Shown here one piece after another: positions 25,323-33,790 of a stretch of 64,000 nt of DNA; positions within the stretch are counted from its first letter, which is position 1; the number at the start of each line of letters is the position of its first letter. The notes under the pieces were generated by a model that was not told the DNA's origin, made no database searches, and saw only the letters and a list, made by a program, of their open reading frames with translations. A program made the translations under genes and the position numbers. Location: assembly GCF_013408305.1 (NCBI RefSeq), contig NZ_JACBZS010000001.1, positions 3,429,983 through 3,493,982 of the forward strand. Reading direction: 5' to 3'. Origin of the DNA: Naumannella cuiyingiana (GTDB lineage Bacteria; Actinomycetota; Actinomycetes; Propionibacteriales; Propionibacteriaceae).

Positions 25323-25691
25323 GTGCCCAGGCTGACCCTGACCGTTGGTGTGTTGCTCACGGTGATCGGGCTGATCGCCTACCTGGCGACGGGCGCGGTG
25401 AGCGTGACCGCGCTGATCCCGGCCTTCGTCGGCGTGCCGATCGTGATCTGCGGTGTGCTGGCCCGGCAGGAGGGATTGCGCAAGATCGTCGTGCACATCG
25501 CGTTGGTGATCGCCCTGTTGGGTGCGCTCGGTTCGTTGATGAACGTGGTGAAGATCGGCCAACTGTTCGCCGGCACCGCCGAGCGGCCGTCGGCGATCAT
25601 CACCAGCGTGCTGCTGTTCGTGATCACGGCGTGCTATGTCGTGATCGGGGTGCGATCGTTCGTGAACGCCCGGCGGTCCCGCGCCAGCTGA
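25323..25691 (+). CDS. Four-helix membrane protein of unknown function
   Basis: A 122-aa integral membrane protein with four hydrophobic segments (about 5-25, 29-47, 55-75, 88-110) and a short basic tail. I do not recognise a family. The GTG at 25323 is preceded by GGAAGTGAGATCTC, a usable ribosome site. A perfect 17-bp dyad sits just upstream at 25270-25286, so this gene may be individually repressed. It ends 19 bp before panC. Confidence 0.65.
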   Translation: MPRLTLTVGVLLTVIGLIAYLATGAVSVTALIPAFVGVPIVICGVLARQEGLRKIVVHIALVIALLGALGSLMNVVKIGQLFAGTAERPSAIITSVLLFVITACYVVIGVRSFVNARRSRAS

Positions 25692-25710
25692 CCGGTGGGG
25701 TCCGGGCCTT

Positions 25711-26562
25711 GTGAGTGAACAGAGCCGGCCCCGGGCGCTGACCGAGCCCGCGCAGTTGCGCGCCTGGACCGATGAGGCGCGCGCGGCCGGCCGCCGGATC
25801 GGCCTGGTGCCCACGATGGGCAATCTGCACGCGGGGCATCTGTCGCTCGTCGCCGCCGCCAGGGAACGGGCCGATGCGGTCCTGGTCAGCATCTTCGTCA
25901 ATCCGACCCAGTTCGGCGACGGCGGGGACTTCGACCGCTATCCGCGTACCGTCGACGCCGACCTCGCCGCGCTCGCCGACCGCGCTGACGCGGTCTGGCT
26001 GCCCTCGGTGGAGGCGATGTATCCCTTCGGGCCCGGGGCGGCGACCACCGTGCACGTGCCCGGGCTGACCGACGTCCTGGAGGGTGCGCACCGACCCGGC
26101 CACTTCGACGGGGTGGCCAGCGTCGTGACGCGGCTGTTCAACCAGAGTCGCGCCGAGGTCGCCGTGTTCGGTGAGAAGGACTACCAGCAGTTGCAGGTGA
26201 TCCGCCGGATGGTGGCCGACCTGTCGGCGCCGGTCGAGATCGTCGCCGCGCCGACCGTGCGCGAGCCGGACGGTCTCGCGATGAGCTCGCGCAACGGATT
26301 CCTCGACACCGAACAGCGGGACCGGGCGGGCCTCATTCACCGGGTGCTGTCGGCGATGGCCGGCGCGGCGCGGGCGGGTACGCCGCTCCCCGCCGTCGAG
26401 GCCGAGGCGATGGCCGCCCTGAGCTCTGCCGGGTTCGAATCCGACTATGCGGTGCTACGCCGCGCCGACCTGTCCGAGCCGGCGGGCGCGGGCGAGGCGG
26501 AGGTGGCCCTGGTCGCCGCCCGACTGGGGCAGACCAGGCTGATCGACAACCTGCGGATCTGA
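25711..26562 (+). CDS. panC: Pantoate--beta-alanine ligase
   Basis: ATP-dependent condensation of pantoate and beta-alanine to pantothenate in coenzyme A biosynthesis; cytoplasmic. The 283-aa protein has the nucleotidyltransferase HIGH-like motif PTMGNLHAGHLSLV, SIFVNPTQF, the pantoate-binding FDGVASVVTRLFN segment, FGEKDYQQL (ATP-binding KDYQQ) and SSRNGFL (KMSKS-like). Length matches the family. The usual partner panB or panD is not in the window. The GTG at 25711 gives the standard N-terminus. It is convergent with the DUF6328 gene, 6 bp apart. Confidence 0.94.
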   Translation: MSEQSRPRALTEPAQLRAWTDEARAAGRRIGLVPTMGNLHAGHLSLVAAARERADAVLVSIFVNPTQFGDGGDFDRYPRTVDADLAALADRADAVWLPSVEAMYPFGPGAATTVHVPGLTDVLEGAHRPGHFDGVASVVTRLFNQSRAEVAVFGEKDYQQLQVIRRMVADLSAPVEIVAAPTVREPDGLAMSSRNGFLDTEQRDRAGLIHRVLSAMAGAARAGTPLPAVEAEAMAALSSAGFESDYAVLRRADLSEPAGAGEAEVALVAARLGQTRLIDNLRI

Positions 26563-26568
26563 CCCGCC

Positions 26569-27054
26569 TCAGCGTCGCAGGAGCGCGGTGAAGGGCATCA
26601 CCTGCCACAGCATGATCACCATGATCAGCACGACCGCGGCGGCGACGGCGCCGGCGACGAGCCCGAGCACCATGGTGAAGATCAGGAACATCACACAGGC
26701 CAGGCTGAGTGCCAGGCTGGCCAGGCCGAGCCGGGCCATCCGGTCGCCGAGATCGACGAGCTGGGCCTTGCGCCCGCGGCGGAACAGCAGCCGGTGCGCG
26801 CTGACCGGAGCGAGCACGAGAATGGTCGTGACCACGGTCAGCCCACTGGCGGAGAGGTAGACGATCCGGGGAGCGAGCGAGAGCTCGGCGAAGGCGGGCT
26901 GGAACGGCAGGATCAGCAGGAAGCCCGCCAGGATCTGCGTACCGGTCTGCAGCACGCGAAGCTCCTGCAACAGCTCGACCCAGTTGCGGTCCATCCGCTC
27001 CGCGGGCGTCTCGTTGCGCTCGGGCAGGGCCTCCGGATCGGGGGTAGGCGTCAC
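26569..27054 (-). CDS. DUF6328-family membrane protein
   Basis: A 161-aa protein with an acidic N-terminus (PERNETPAERMDRNWVELLQELRVLQTGTQ) followed by four membrane helices (about 38-55, 68-88, 108-128, 130-150). ELLQELRVLQTGTQILAGFLL is the recognisable actinobacterial DUF6328 signature. Function is unknown. GTG 27054 is preceded by CAGACT 6 nt upstream, the leaderless pattern. It is divergent from the M14 peptidase gene across a gap holding a 9-bp-arm palindrome. Confidence 0.8.
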   Translation of the reverse strand: MTPTPDPEALPERNETPAERMDRNWVELLQELRVLQTGTQILAGFLLILPFQPAFAELSLAPRIVYLSASGLTVVTTILVLAPVSAHRLLFRRGRKAQLVDLGDRMARLGLASLALSLACVMFLIFTMVLGLVAGAVAAAVVLIMVIMLWQVMPFTALLRR

Positions 27055-27080
27055 GGCTCGAGTCTGGCATGCGCGAAGCT

Positions 27081-27125
27081 GCGGGTTCCGATCGGGCATC
27101 GGCCCGAATCGGTGGTGGAACCCGC
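27081..27125. promoter_or_regulatory. Compound palindrome between divergent genes
   Basis: Outer arms GCGGGTTCC (27081-27089) and GGAACCCGC (27117-27125) are perfect, and an inner CGGGC-atcg-GCCCG stem lies within. It occupies the 135-bp intergenic gap between the DUF6328 gene and the M14 peptidase gene, 65 bp before the latter's start. It may be a regulator site or a leader structure; I see no sequence match to a known riboswitch. Confidence 0.45.
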
Positions 27126-27189
27126 CCGGATCGGGCAGGGTGGGGCCACGGGACGCAGCTCGGGGTCCCGGGCGATCCTGGGAGGCGAC

Positions 27190-29838
27190 ATGCGGCATCC
27201 GCGTTCACCGATTCTGCTGCTGGTGGCGGTCCTCGCCGCCGTCGGGCTGCTGGCGCCCGGCATGCGTCCGGCGCATGCCGAACCGTCCAACGGGCGCGGC
27301 GAGGACTCCGCATCCACTGCCCCCGCCTCGCCCGCCGCACTGGCTCGGGCGGCCGCGAAGGGACAGGGGCAGGCAGCACCGGGCGCCTTGCCGATGCCCG
27401 CGTCCTATCCCTCGCAGCCGGTGCTGCGTACCTTCCCCGACAACCCGGACGATCGCTCGTTGACCGGGGGTCTGACCCCCTACCACGCCATCGCCTCGAA
27501 GCTGAACGCGTGGATGCGGTCCTCGGATCGGATCTCGGCGCAGGTCGTCGGCGAGACCACGGGTGGGCGAGACCTCTACCTGGTCACCGTCACCGCCCCG
27601 GAGTCGCGTTCCGAGACCGCGAAGCAGGCCCGCTGGCGCGACAAGATCAGGGACCGGCCGGATGTCGCGGCCCGGGATCGCGGGCTCGCCCGCGGCTACA
27701 AGACCCCGATCTGGTTCAGCGGCAACATCCACGGCAACGAATGGGAGGGCACCGACGCCGCGCTGGCCTACATCGAGAAGTTGATCACCGCGAAGGATGC
27801 GGCCACGACGAAGCTGCTGGCGGAGAGCCGGCTCTACTTCAGTCTGACCCTGAACCCGGACGGCCGGGCGCTCGGCACCCGGCAGACGGCACTCGGGCTG
27901 GACGAGAACCGTGACATGATCACCAACGCGACACCAGAATCGATGAGTTTCGTCCGTACCGTCCAGGCCCTGCAGCCGCTGTACGCCGCCGATCTGCACG
28001 GCTACACCGGCGTGCTCCAGGTCGAGCCCTGCGGCCCTCCGCACGGCGACAACTACGAGTACGACCTGTTCCTGCCCCACGCCTACGCCGCGGCGCTGCG
28101 GGTCGAGCGCGATGTTGTCGCGGCCGACATCGACGGCAACACCTACCTGAACATCGAGACCGGCCAGGTGGTCAACGAGAACACCGGGCCGGCCACCTCC
28201 CACATCAAGATTCCCTACCGCGACACCCCATCGGGCTGGGACGACTTCCCGCCCATCTTCACCGCGCAGTACGCGGCCTTCCACGGTGCCGTGACCAGCA
28301 CCGTTGAACTGCCGAAGCAGCGTCCGAACGGCAACTCCCAGACGCCCGGGAACGGCGTGATCAACACCGCCGTCGGCGTGCAGACGATCGACAGCCTGGT
28401 CGCCTACACCAACGAGAACGCCGAGGACATGTTGGCCAATCAGATCGAGTTTTTCCGCCGCGCCGTCGCGGGCGAGCCGAAGGCCCAGCTCACCGGCGCC
28501 ACCATCGACCAGGTGCCCGGACCCGCGGAGTGGAAGGAGTTCTGGGACGCCGCCGATGACCAGGAGCCGGTCACGCTGCCGCGCGCGTACCTGATCCCGA
28601 TGGGCGATGATCAGCGTTCGCGCAGTGATGCACAGCGTCTGGTGCGGCAGTTGATCGCGCAGGACATCCGGGTCACCCGGCTGGACCGCGAGCTGCGACT
28701 GGGCGGGCGTACCTATCCGGTGGGTTCGTATGCGGTGGACATGAACCAGCCGCTGCGCGCGCTCGCCAACGCGCTGCTGGACCGCGGCTCCGACATCAGT
28801 GCCAAGGTCCCCAGCATGTACGACGTGTCGGCCTGGTCCTACTCCTATCTGTGGGGAGCGGACGTGATCAAAGCCGGTGACATCACCGACCGGACCCGGA
28901 TCCGCGGCAGCCGCGTCGATGCCCCGGACCGGGTCGGCCGGATCGACGGGGCCGCCCGCTCGTTCACCTTCGAGCTTGCCGGGCTGACCGACTACCAGGC
29001 GTTGAACGCCCTGCTCGACTCGGGCGTCGAGGTGGCGCTGCTGTCCGACGGTACGCCGATCCTCGGCCGCGACGCCTTGCCGAAGTTGCGTGAACTGTGG
29101 CGCAGCCACGACCTGACGATCACCTCGGCCACCGCCGAGCAAGTGGGGCAACTCGACGATGCCGGGACCCGCCGGCTGTCCGGCCCGCTGCGGATCGCCT
29201 ACACCGGCACCGCGGACGACCGGCTGGCGCTGACAGAACTGGGCTTCACCGACCTGGTCCCGATCGGCGCCCAACTGCTGACCGAGCAGCCCGGCCTGCT
29301 CGACGATGCCGACGCGGTCTGGGTCGGCAGCGATCTTCGGTTCTCCACCGAGCAGGCGGCCGGGCGGGCCGCGCTGGAGGCGTACCTCGCCGACGGTCAT
29401 CCGCTGCTGGGCCGCGGGCTCGCGGCGGCGCGGGCCGCCGGCGACCTCGGGGCGATCGATGCCCGCGCGGTGCAGGGGACCGGCAGCGGCAACGGGATCG
29501 TCGCCGTCGAGACGCCGGCCGACGGGGTGCTGGCCGCGTCGGCCCAGGACAGCGCCTTCGTCTACCCGCCGGTGACGTTCGTCGACCTGGGAGCCGGCAC
29601 CCGCGCCGAGCAGCGATACGGGCCCGGGAACCCGCTGTTGGCCGGGCACTGGCGCGGTGCCGGCGAGTCCGGCCCCGAGTTCGCCGCCGGCCGGGCATCG
29701 GTGATCTCCGCCGAGTCCGCTACGGGATCGCGCGTGCTGCTCTTCGGCACATCGCCGTTCTTCCGGACCCACACCAAGAACGGCATGGCCCAGGGCGCCG
29801 CGGCGATCTTCTGGGGTGTGGCCGACCAGGCCCGGTGA
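27190..29838 (+). CDS. Secreted M14-family zinc carboxypeptidase
   Basis: An 882-aa exported protein. Residues 1-30 are a signal peptide (hydrophobic core then HAEPS). The M14 domain spans about 90-420, with the zinc ligands in GNIHGNEWEGTD (H-x-x-E) and the substrate/carboxylate pair in LNPDGRALG and DENRD. Two further regions follow, including a Rossmann-like segment with repeated ALLDSGVEVALLSDG-type strands. This large architecture occurs in actinobacterial M14 metallocarboxypeptidases of unknown substrate. The ATG has GGGAGGCGAC directly upstream. The LOG gene overlaps its stop by 4 bp. Confidence 0.85.
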   Translation: MRHPRSPILLLVAVLAAVGLLAPGMRPAHAEPSNGRGEDSASTAPASPAALARAAAKGQGQAAPGALPMPASYPSQPVLRTFPDNPDDRSLTGGLTPYHAIASKLNAWMRSSDRISAQVVGETTGGRDLYLVTVTAPESRSETAKQARWRDKIRDRPDVAARDRGLARGYKTPIWFSGNIHGNEWEGTDAALAYIEKLITAKDAATTKLLAESRLYFSLTLNPDGRALGTRQTALGLDENRDMITNATPESMSFVRTVQALQPLYAADLHGYTGVLQVEPCGPPHGDNYEYDLFLPHAYAAALRVERDVVAADIDGNTYLNIETGQVVNENTGPATSHIKIPYRDTPSGWDDFPPIFTAQYAAFHGAVTSTVELPKQRPNGNSQTPGNGVINTAVGVQTIDSLVAYTNENAEDMLANQIEFFRRAVAGEPKAQLTGATIDQVPGPAEWKEFWDAADDQEPVTLPRAYLIPMGDDQRSRSDAQRLVRQLIAQDIRVTRLDRELRLGGRTYPVGSYAVDMNQPLRALANALLDRGSDISAKVPSMYDVSAWSYSYLWGADVIKAGDITDRTRIRGSRVDAPDRVGRIDGAARSFTFELAGLTDYQALNALLDSGVEVALLSDGTPILGRDALPKLRELWRSHDLTITSATAEQVGQLDDAGTRRLSGPLRIAYTGTADDRLALTELGFTDLVPIGAQLLTEQPGLLDDADAVWVGSDLRFSTEQAAGRAALEAYLADGHPLLGRGLAAARAAGDLGAIDARAVQGTGSGNGIVAVETPADGVLAASAQDSAFVYPPVTFVDLGAGTRAEQRYGPGNPLLAGHWRGAGESGPEFAAGRASVISAESATGSRVLLFGTSPFFRTHTKNGMAQGAAAIFWGVADQAR

Positions 29839-30386
29839 CCGTGGGGCAGACCGGTGCGGTGACGGTGTTCGCGGGCTCGGCGCCCGGGGTGGAGGAGCGC
29901 TGGTCCGACACGGCGTACCGATTGGGCGCGGCCATCGCCGGGCGCGGGGCCGCCCTGGTCTACGGGGCCGGCGGCGTCGGCCTGATGGGCGCGGTGTCGC
30001 AGGGCGCGCTCGACCACGGCGGCACGGTGGTCGGCGTGATCCCGCAATCGATGATGGATCGCGAGTGGGGTCGGGGCGACCTGTCCGAGCTGGTGATCAC
30101 GGAGTCGATGCACCAGCGGAAGAAGATCATGGCCGACCGCTGCGACGGTTTCATCTGCCTGCCGGGCGGGTCCGGAACCCTGGAGGAGCTGGTCGAGATC
30201 TGGAGCTGGTTGAACCTCGGCTACCTGCGTCAGCCGCTGGTGCTGCTGGACGACGGCGGCTTCTGGCAGCCGCTGCTGGGGCTGGCCGAGCACTTCGAGA
30301 GCGCGGGCTTCCTGGCACCCGAGGCGCGGGCCAGGCTGCTGGTCGCCGCCGATCCCGACCACGCACTGCGGCTCGCCCTGGGCTGA
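29835..30386 (+). CDS. LOG-family phosphoribohydrolase (TIGR00730)
   Basis: A 183-aa Rossmann-fold protein of the LONELY GUY family, which releases free cytokinin-type bases from nucleoside 5'-monophosphates and in bacteria may clear damaged or alternative nucleotides. The diagnostic motif is PGGSGTLEE, with the upstream Arg of SMHQRKKIM. The N-terminus has VFAGSAPG and VYGAGGVGLMG nucleotide-contact loops. GTG 29835 overlaps the peptidase stop (GTGA), so translation is coupled although a functional link to the peptidase is unclear. Confidence 0.9.
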   Translation: MTVGQTGAVTVFAGSAPGVEERWSDTAYRLGAAIAGRGAALVYGAGGVGLMGAVSQGALDHGGTVVGVIPQSMMDREWGRGDLSELVITESMHQRKKIMADRCDGFICLPGGSGTLEELVEIWSWLNLGYLRQPLVLLDDGGFWQPLLGLAEHFESAGFLAPEARARLLVAADPDHALRLALG

Positions 30387-30415
30387 CCGGCCCGCCCGAC
30401 GGAGGTCGGACGGCG

Positions 30416-31300
30416 TCAGGTCCGCACGGCCACCCGCTGCGCCAGGCGGAGGAATCCGGCCAGCGCGCCGCCCCGTTCCGGCTCCCCGTGCCAGGCCAGC
30501 CGCAGATCGACCCGCAGTGGTTTGGCGAACGGCAACGCAGTGATCCCGGGATGGTCATCCGGTACGCGGATGCGGTCGAGTACGCCGAAGCCGCGCCCCT
30601 CGGCCACGGCGTCGAAGGTGCTGGCGTTGTCGGCCTCGAGGATGATCGGCCGGCGGGAGCGGTCGCGGACATGGGTGACGATCCGGTCGTAGAAATCCGG
30701 TCCCAGTTCCCGCGGCCAGATCACCAGCGCCTGGCCCGCGAGGTCGGCGATGCCGATCGGCCCGCCGCGCCGCGCCGCGGGATGTCGGTCCGAGACGACG
30801 GCGACCAGCTCGCTGCGCGCGAGGCGCATCGTGCGTACCCCCGGATGACGCGGATGGCCGCGGACCACGGCCACGTCGAAGGTGCCGATGGTGAGCTGGG
30901 TGAGATTCCAGGCCGTCCAGCCGGTCGAGGTGTGCACGGCCACGGTCGGGTACGCGTCCTGGAACCGGGAGACCAGATCGGTGATCAGGGGGTCCGTGCT
31001 CGACCTGGTTCGCGCCAGGCGAAGAGTGTCGGTCCGGCCCTGCGCGGCGGCGCGGACATCCTCCCAGAGCCGCGCGTGGGCACCCAGCAGCTCCTGCCCT
31101 CCCGTGCGCAGCCGCTCGCCGGCGGCGGTCAGCGTCGGCGAGCGATTCGTTCGGTCGATCAAGGTGGCCCCGAGCTCGGATTCCAGCTTCTTGATCTGCT
31201 GGGAGAGAGCGGGCTGACTGATGTGCACGCGTTCGGCCGCGCGGCCGAAATGCAGTTCGTCGGCCAGCGCGAGAAAGTACTCGAGTCGTTCCAGTCCCAC
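30416..31300 (-). CDS. LysR-family transcriptional regulator
   Basis: A 294-aa LTTR. The N-terminal winged helix (LEYFLALADELHFGRAAERV then HISQPALSQQIKKLE) is unmistakable, followed by the linker helix and two periplasmic-binding-like subdomains. GTG 31300 begins directly before LERLEYF; TATCAT lies 6 nt upstream (31307-31312), so the transcript may be leaderless. Divergent orientation to an MFS transporter with an intervening GATAAG-N5-CTTATC dyad argues that it controls that transporter. Confidence 0.9.
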   Translation of the reverse strand: MGLERLEYFLALADELHFGRAAERVHISQPALSQQIKKLESELGATLIDRTNRSPTLTAAGERLRTGGQELLGAHARLWEDVRAAAQGRTDTLRLARTRSSTDPLITDLVSRFQDAYPTVAVHTSTGWTAWNLTQLTIGTFDVAVVRGHPRHPGVRTMRLARSELVAVVSDRHPAARRGGPIGIADLAGQALVIWPRELGPDFYDRIVTHVRDRSRRPIILEADNASTFDAVAEGRGFGVLDRIRVPDDHPGITALPFAKPLRVDLRLAWHGEPERGGALAGFLRLAQRVAVRT

Positions 31301-31308
31301 GTACCGAT

Positions 31309-31325
31309 GATAAGCGAGACTTATC
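31309..31325. promoter_or_regulatory. LysR-type operator GATAAG-N5-CTTATC
   Basis: Perfect 6-bp dyad in the divergent lysR-MFS gap; ATAAG-N5-CTTAT matches the T-N11-A symmetry of LTTR boxes. It overlaps the predicted lysR -10 (TATCAT), as expected for autorepression, and lies about 57 bp before the MFS start. Confidence 0.65.
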
Positions 31326-31381
31326 GATGGCGAAGAACCCGGTCTTGGACCGGACGGGGTCCCGGGGGTCACCATGGGAGT

Positions 31382-32623
31382 GTGACGACCACTACGCAGA
31401 CGACGAGGACGGTTCCCGTGCAGACGCCCTGGCGTCAGCACGGGCTGTTGTATCTGGTGTTCTTCCTGATCGGTGCCCAGATGTTCGTCGTTTCGCCGAT
31501 GCTGGCCGATGTCAGCACAGACCTCGGGGAGCCGCCGTCCGCGGCGGCGATGATCATCACCGCCTACGTGTTGGGGTACGCCCTGGTCAGCCCGGTCCTT
31601 GGCGCGCTGGCCGACAACCGTTCCCGGCGCCGGGTGATCCTGTTGGGGGGAACGATCTTCGGAATCGCCGACCTGGTCTGCGCGCTGGGCCCGTCCCTGC
31701 CGATCATCGTCGTCGCGCACGGTGTCACCGGCGTCGGAGGGGCGCTGGCGGGCCCGGCGATCTGGGCGTACTTCGGCGAGACGGCGGCACCGCACCAGGT
31801 CGGCCGGGCGATCGGCCGCGGCACCGCCGCGTTTGCCTCCGGCCAGATCCTGGGCGTGCCTCTCGGCACCTTCGTGGCCGGCGCGGCGAGCTGGCGCTGG
31901 TCCTTCGCCGCGCTCGGGGCGTGCATGCTCGCAACCATGCTGCTGCTCGCGTTCCGGCTGCGCGATCCTGACCGCCCCAGGCCCGCGGAGCGCTCCGCGA
32001 CGCAGGCGTTGCGTGCCTCGGCGGCGTTGTGGCGGCGCCCGGAGTTCGTGTTGATCATCGTCATGACGACGCTGGCGCAGGCCTCCCGGATGGGTGCGTA
32101 CTCGTTCGTGGGGCTGCTGTTCGGCCGGCGATTCGGGCTGGGTGTGACCCAACTGGGGTTGGTCGGTGCCGTGGCGGGGGTCGGCGCCCTGCTGGGCTCG
32201 TTCGTGGCGGGCCCCCTGGTGGACCGTTGGCGGCGGTCGGGCTGGTCGATCGCCTCGATCAGCGTCGGGGCGGGGACGGTCCTGGCCGTGGCGATGGGCG
32301 TGGCCCTCACCGCGAGCCACGTGCAGGTGGCACTGGCAGGACTCGTGGTCTGGTTCGCGGCCGGCGGGACGCTCTTCGGGGCGACCCAGGCGCAGCTTGC
32401 CACCCGGTTCCCCCGGCAGCGGGGCAGCGTCGTGTCCTGGAACAACTCGGCCTCCAATCTCGGCGTCGCGGTGGGTACCACCGTCCTCGGGGCCTTCGTC
32501 CCGGGTGTCGCCGGCTTCGTGATCATGGCCTGCGGGCTGGCAGCGGCGTCGACGCTCGCCGCGGCCGCGCTCTGGCGAGCGCAGGCCCGGGGTGGGCGCG
32601 GGCGGACCCGCGAGGCAGGGTGA
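31382..32623 (+). CDS. MFS transporter, Bcr/Ara-type efflux
   Basis: A major-facilitator protein of about 413 aa with twelve helices. The motif-A-like loop GALADNRSRRRVILLG between TM2 and TM3 and the proline/glycine-rich GTFVAGAASWRWSF in TM5 (antiporter motif C region) fit a drug or metabolite exporter. GTG 31382 has CACCAT 6 nt upstream, weakly resembling other leaderless starts here; GTG 31418 with GAGGACGG upstream is an alternative that loses 12 residues. Divergent lysR and the shared operator suggest inducible efflux. Confidence 0.82.
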   Translation: MTTTTQTTRTVPVQTPWRQHGLLYLVFFLIGAQMFVVSPMLADVSTDLGEPPSAAAMIITAYVLGYALVSPVLGALADNRSRRRVILLGGTIFGIADLVCALGPSLPIIVVAHGVTGVGGALAGPAIWAYFGETAAPHQVGRAIGRGTAAFASGQILGVPLGTFVAGAASWRWSFAALGACMLATMLLLAFRLRDPDRPRPAERSATQALRASAALWRRPEFVLIIVMTTLAQASRMGAYSFVGLLFGRRFGLGVTQLGLVGAVAGVGALLGSFVAGPLVDRWRRSGWSIASISVGAGTVLAVAMGVALTASHVQVALAGLVVWFAAGGTLFGATQAQLATRFPRQRGSVVSWNNSASNLGVAVGTTVLGAFVPGVAGFVIMACGLAAASTLAAAALWRAQARGGRGRTREAG

Positions 32624-32626
32624 GGC

Positions 32627-33334
32627 TCAGCGTGCGGGCAACCGGTCGGCGAGAAAGCGCAGCGTCGCCTGCCACGCGCGGGCCGATGCCTCGGGGTGGT
32701 GCCAGGGGGCCACGTCGTTGTCGAAGGCGTGGTCGGCGCCGGGGTGGGTGATCCACTCGGCCTCGGTGTTGGCGGTGACGGCGTCGCGTACCCGGGCCTG
32801 GGCGTCGGCATCGATGAAGGAGTCTGCGTCGCCGAAGTGGTGCAGGCTGGGTGCGGTGACCCGGGGGGCCAGCTCCAGCAGTCCGGGCAATCCCGAGCCG
32901 TAGTAGCTGACCAGCGCGTCCGGCTCCGCCTGCGCGGCAATGGCGAAGGCGAGCCCGCCGCCGAAGCAGAAGCCGACCAGGCCGACCGCGGTCCCGTGCT
33001 CGCGGGCGTACGCCACGGCGGCCACTCCGTCCGCGGTCGCCGCGGCGAAGTCGAGTTGCTGGGCCAGCCCCATCGCCTGCTGCAGGGCGTTCTCGTCGGT
33101 CTCGGCGATCTCCGGTGCGTCGCCGGTGGGGGAGAGGCGCCAGTAGAAGTGGGGGGCCAGGACGGCGTACCCGGCGTCGGCGAGATCGCGGCAGCGACGC
33201 CGGATGTAGTCGGTGACGCCGAAGATCTCCTGGCAGACCACGATCACGGGCACGGATCCGTCGGTCGGCCCGAACCACTCGGCAGGCATCGGTCCGTCCG
33301 GGGTGGGAACTTCGACCCGCTCGCTGTCGATCAT
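32627..33334 (-). CDS. Dienelactone hydrolase family protein
   Basis: A 235-aa alpha/beta hydrolase with the DLH triad: the Cys nucleophile in GFCFGGG, an Asp in FGDADSFID and a His in GADHAFDN, plus the conserved Glu in CQEIFGV that activates the Cys. Carboxymethylenebutenolidase is the founding activity, but most actinobacterial members act on other esters or lactones and no aromatic catabolic gene is adjacent. CAGACT lies 6 nt before ATG. It ends 3 bp after the MFS stop on the opposite strand. Confidence 0.88.
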   Translation of the reverse strand: MIDSERVEVPTPDGPMPAEWFGPTDGSVPVIVVCQEIFGVTDYIRRRCRDLADAGYAVLAPHFYWRLSPTGDAPEIAETDENALQQAMGLAQQLDFAAATADGVAAVAYAREHGTAVGLVGFCFGGGLAFAIAAQAEPDALVSYYGSGLPGLLELAPRVTAPSLHHFGDADSFIDADAQARVRDAVTANTEAEWITHPGADHAFDNDVAPWHHPEASARAWQATLRFLADRLPAR

Positions 33335-33378
33335 GTCCGAAGTCTGACACGCGGTGCCGCGCGGCATACGGTCGGACC

Positions 33379-33762
33379 ATGAGCTGCCGGCTTTCCGAAC
33401 TGGTGTTGAACTGCAACGATCCCGCCCGACTGGCGGACTTCTGGTGCGCGGTCCTCGGCTATGTGGTGCTGGACCGCGACGGCGAGGACATCGAGATCGG
33501 CCCGGAATCGGGCTTCGGTGGGTTGGCGCCGACGATCATTCTGGCGAAGGTCGCGGACGCGGGGCAGGCGAGGAACCCGCTGCGGCTGCACTTCGACGTG
33601 AACCCGGTCGACCGTGATCAGGAGGCCGAGCTGGAACGGCTGCTGACGCTGGGCGCCCGGCCGGCCGATGTCGGTCAGACCGGGGAGGAGGAGTGGCACG
33701 TGCTGGCCGATCCGGAGGGCAACGAGTTCTGCCTCCTGCGCCGCCGGATCGCCGACCTGTAG
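33379..33762 (+). CDS. VOC-family (glyoxalase-like) protein, single domain
   Basis: A 127-aa vicinal-oxygen-chelate protein: LVLNCNDPARLADFWCAVLGY opens the first beta-alpha-beta-beta-beta unit and VLADPEGNEFCLL closes the second, the common actinobacterial glyoxalase-like pattern. The metal-ligand positions are not complete, so it may bind a small molecule rather than catalyse. TACGGT at 33367-33372 lies exactly 6 nt before ATG, one of the clearest leaderless promoters in the window. Confidence 0.85.
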   Translation: MSCRLSELVLNCNDPARLADFWCAVLGYVVLDRDGEDIEIGPESGFGGLAPTIILAKVADAGQARNPLRLHFDVNPVDRDQEAELERLLTLGARPADVGQTGEEEWHVLADPEGNEFCLLRRRIADL

Positions 33763-33790
33763 TCCGATCCGCCGGCGTTGGTACGCCCGC

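Noticed and set aside
26425..26450. GGGTTCGAATCC, resembling a tRNA T arm
   Set aside because: It is inside conserved panC codons (AGFESDYAV) and no acceptor or anticodon stems can be built around it.
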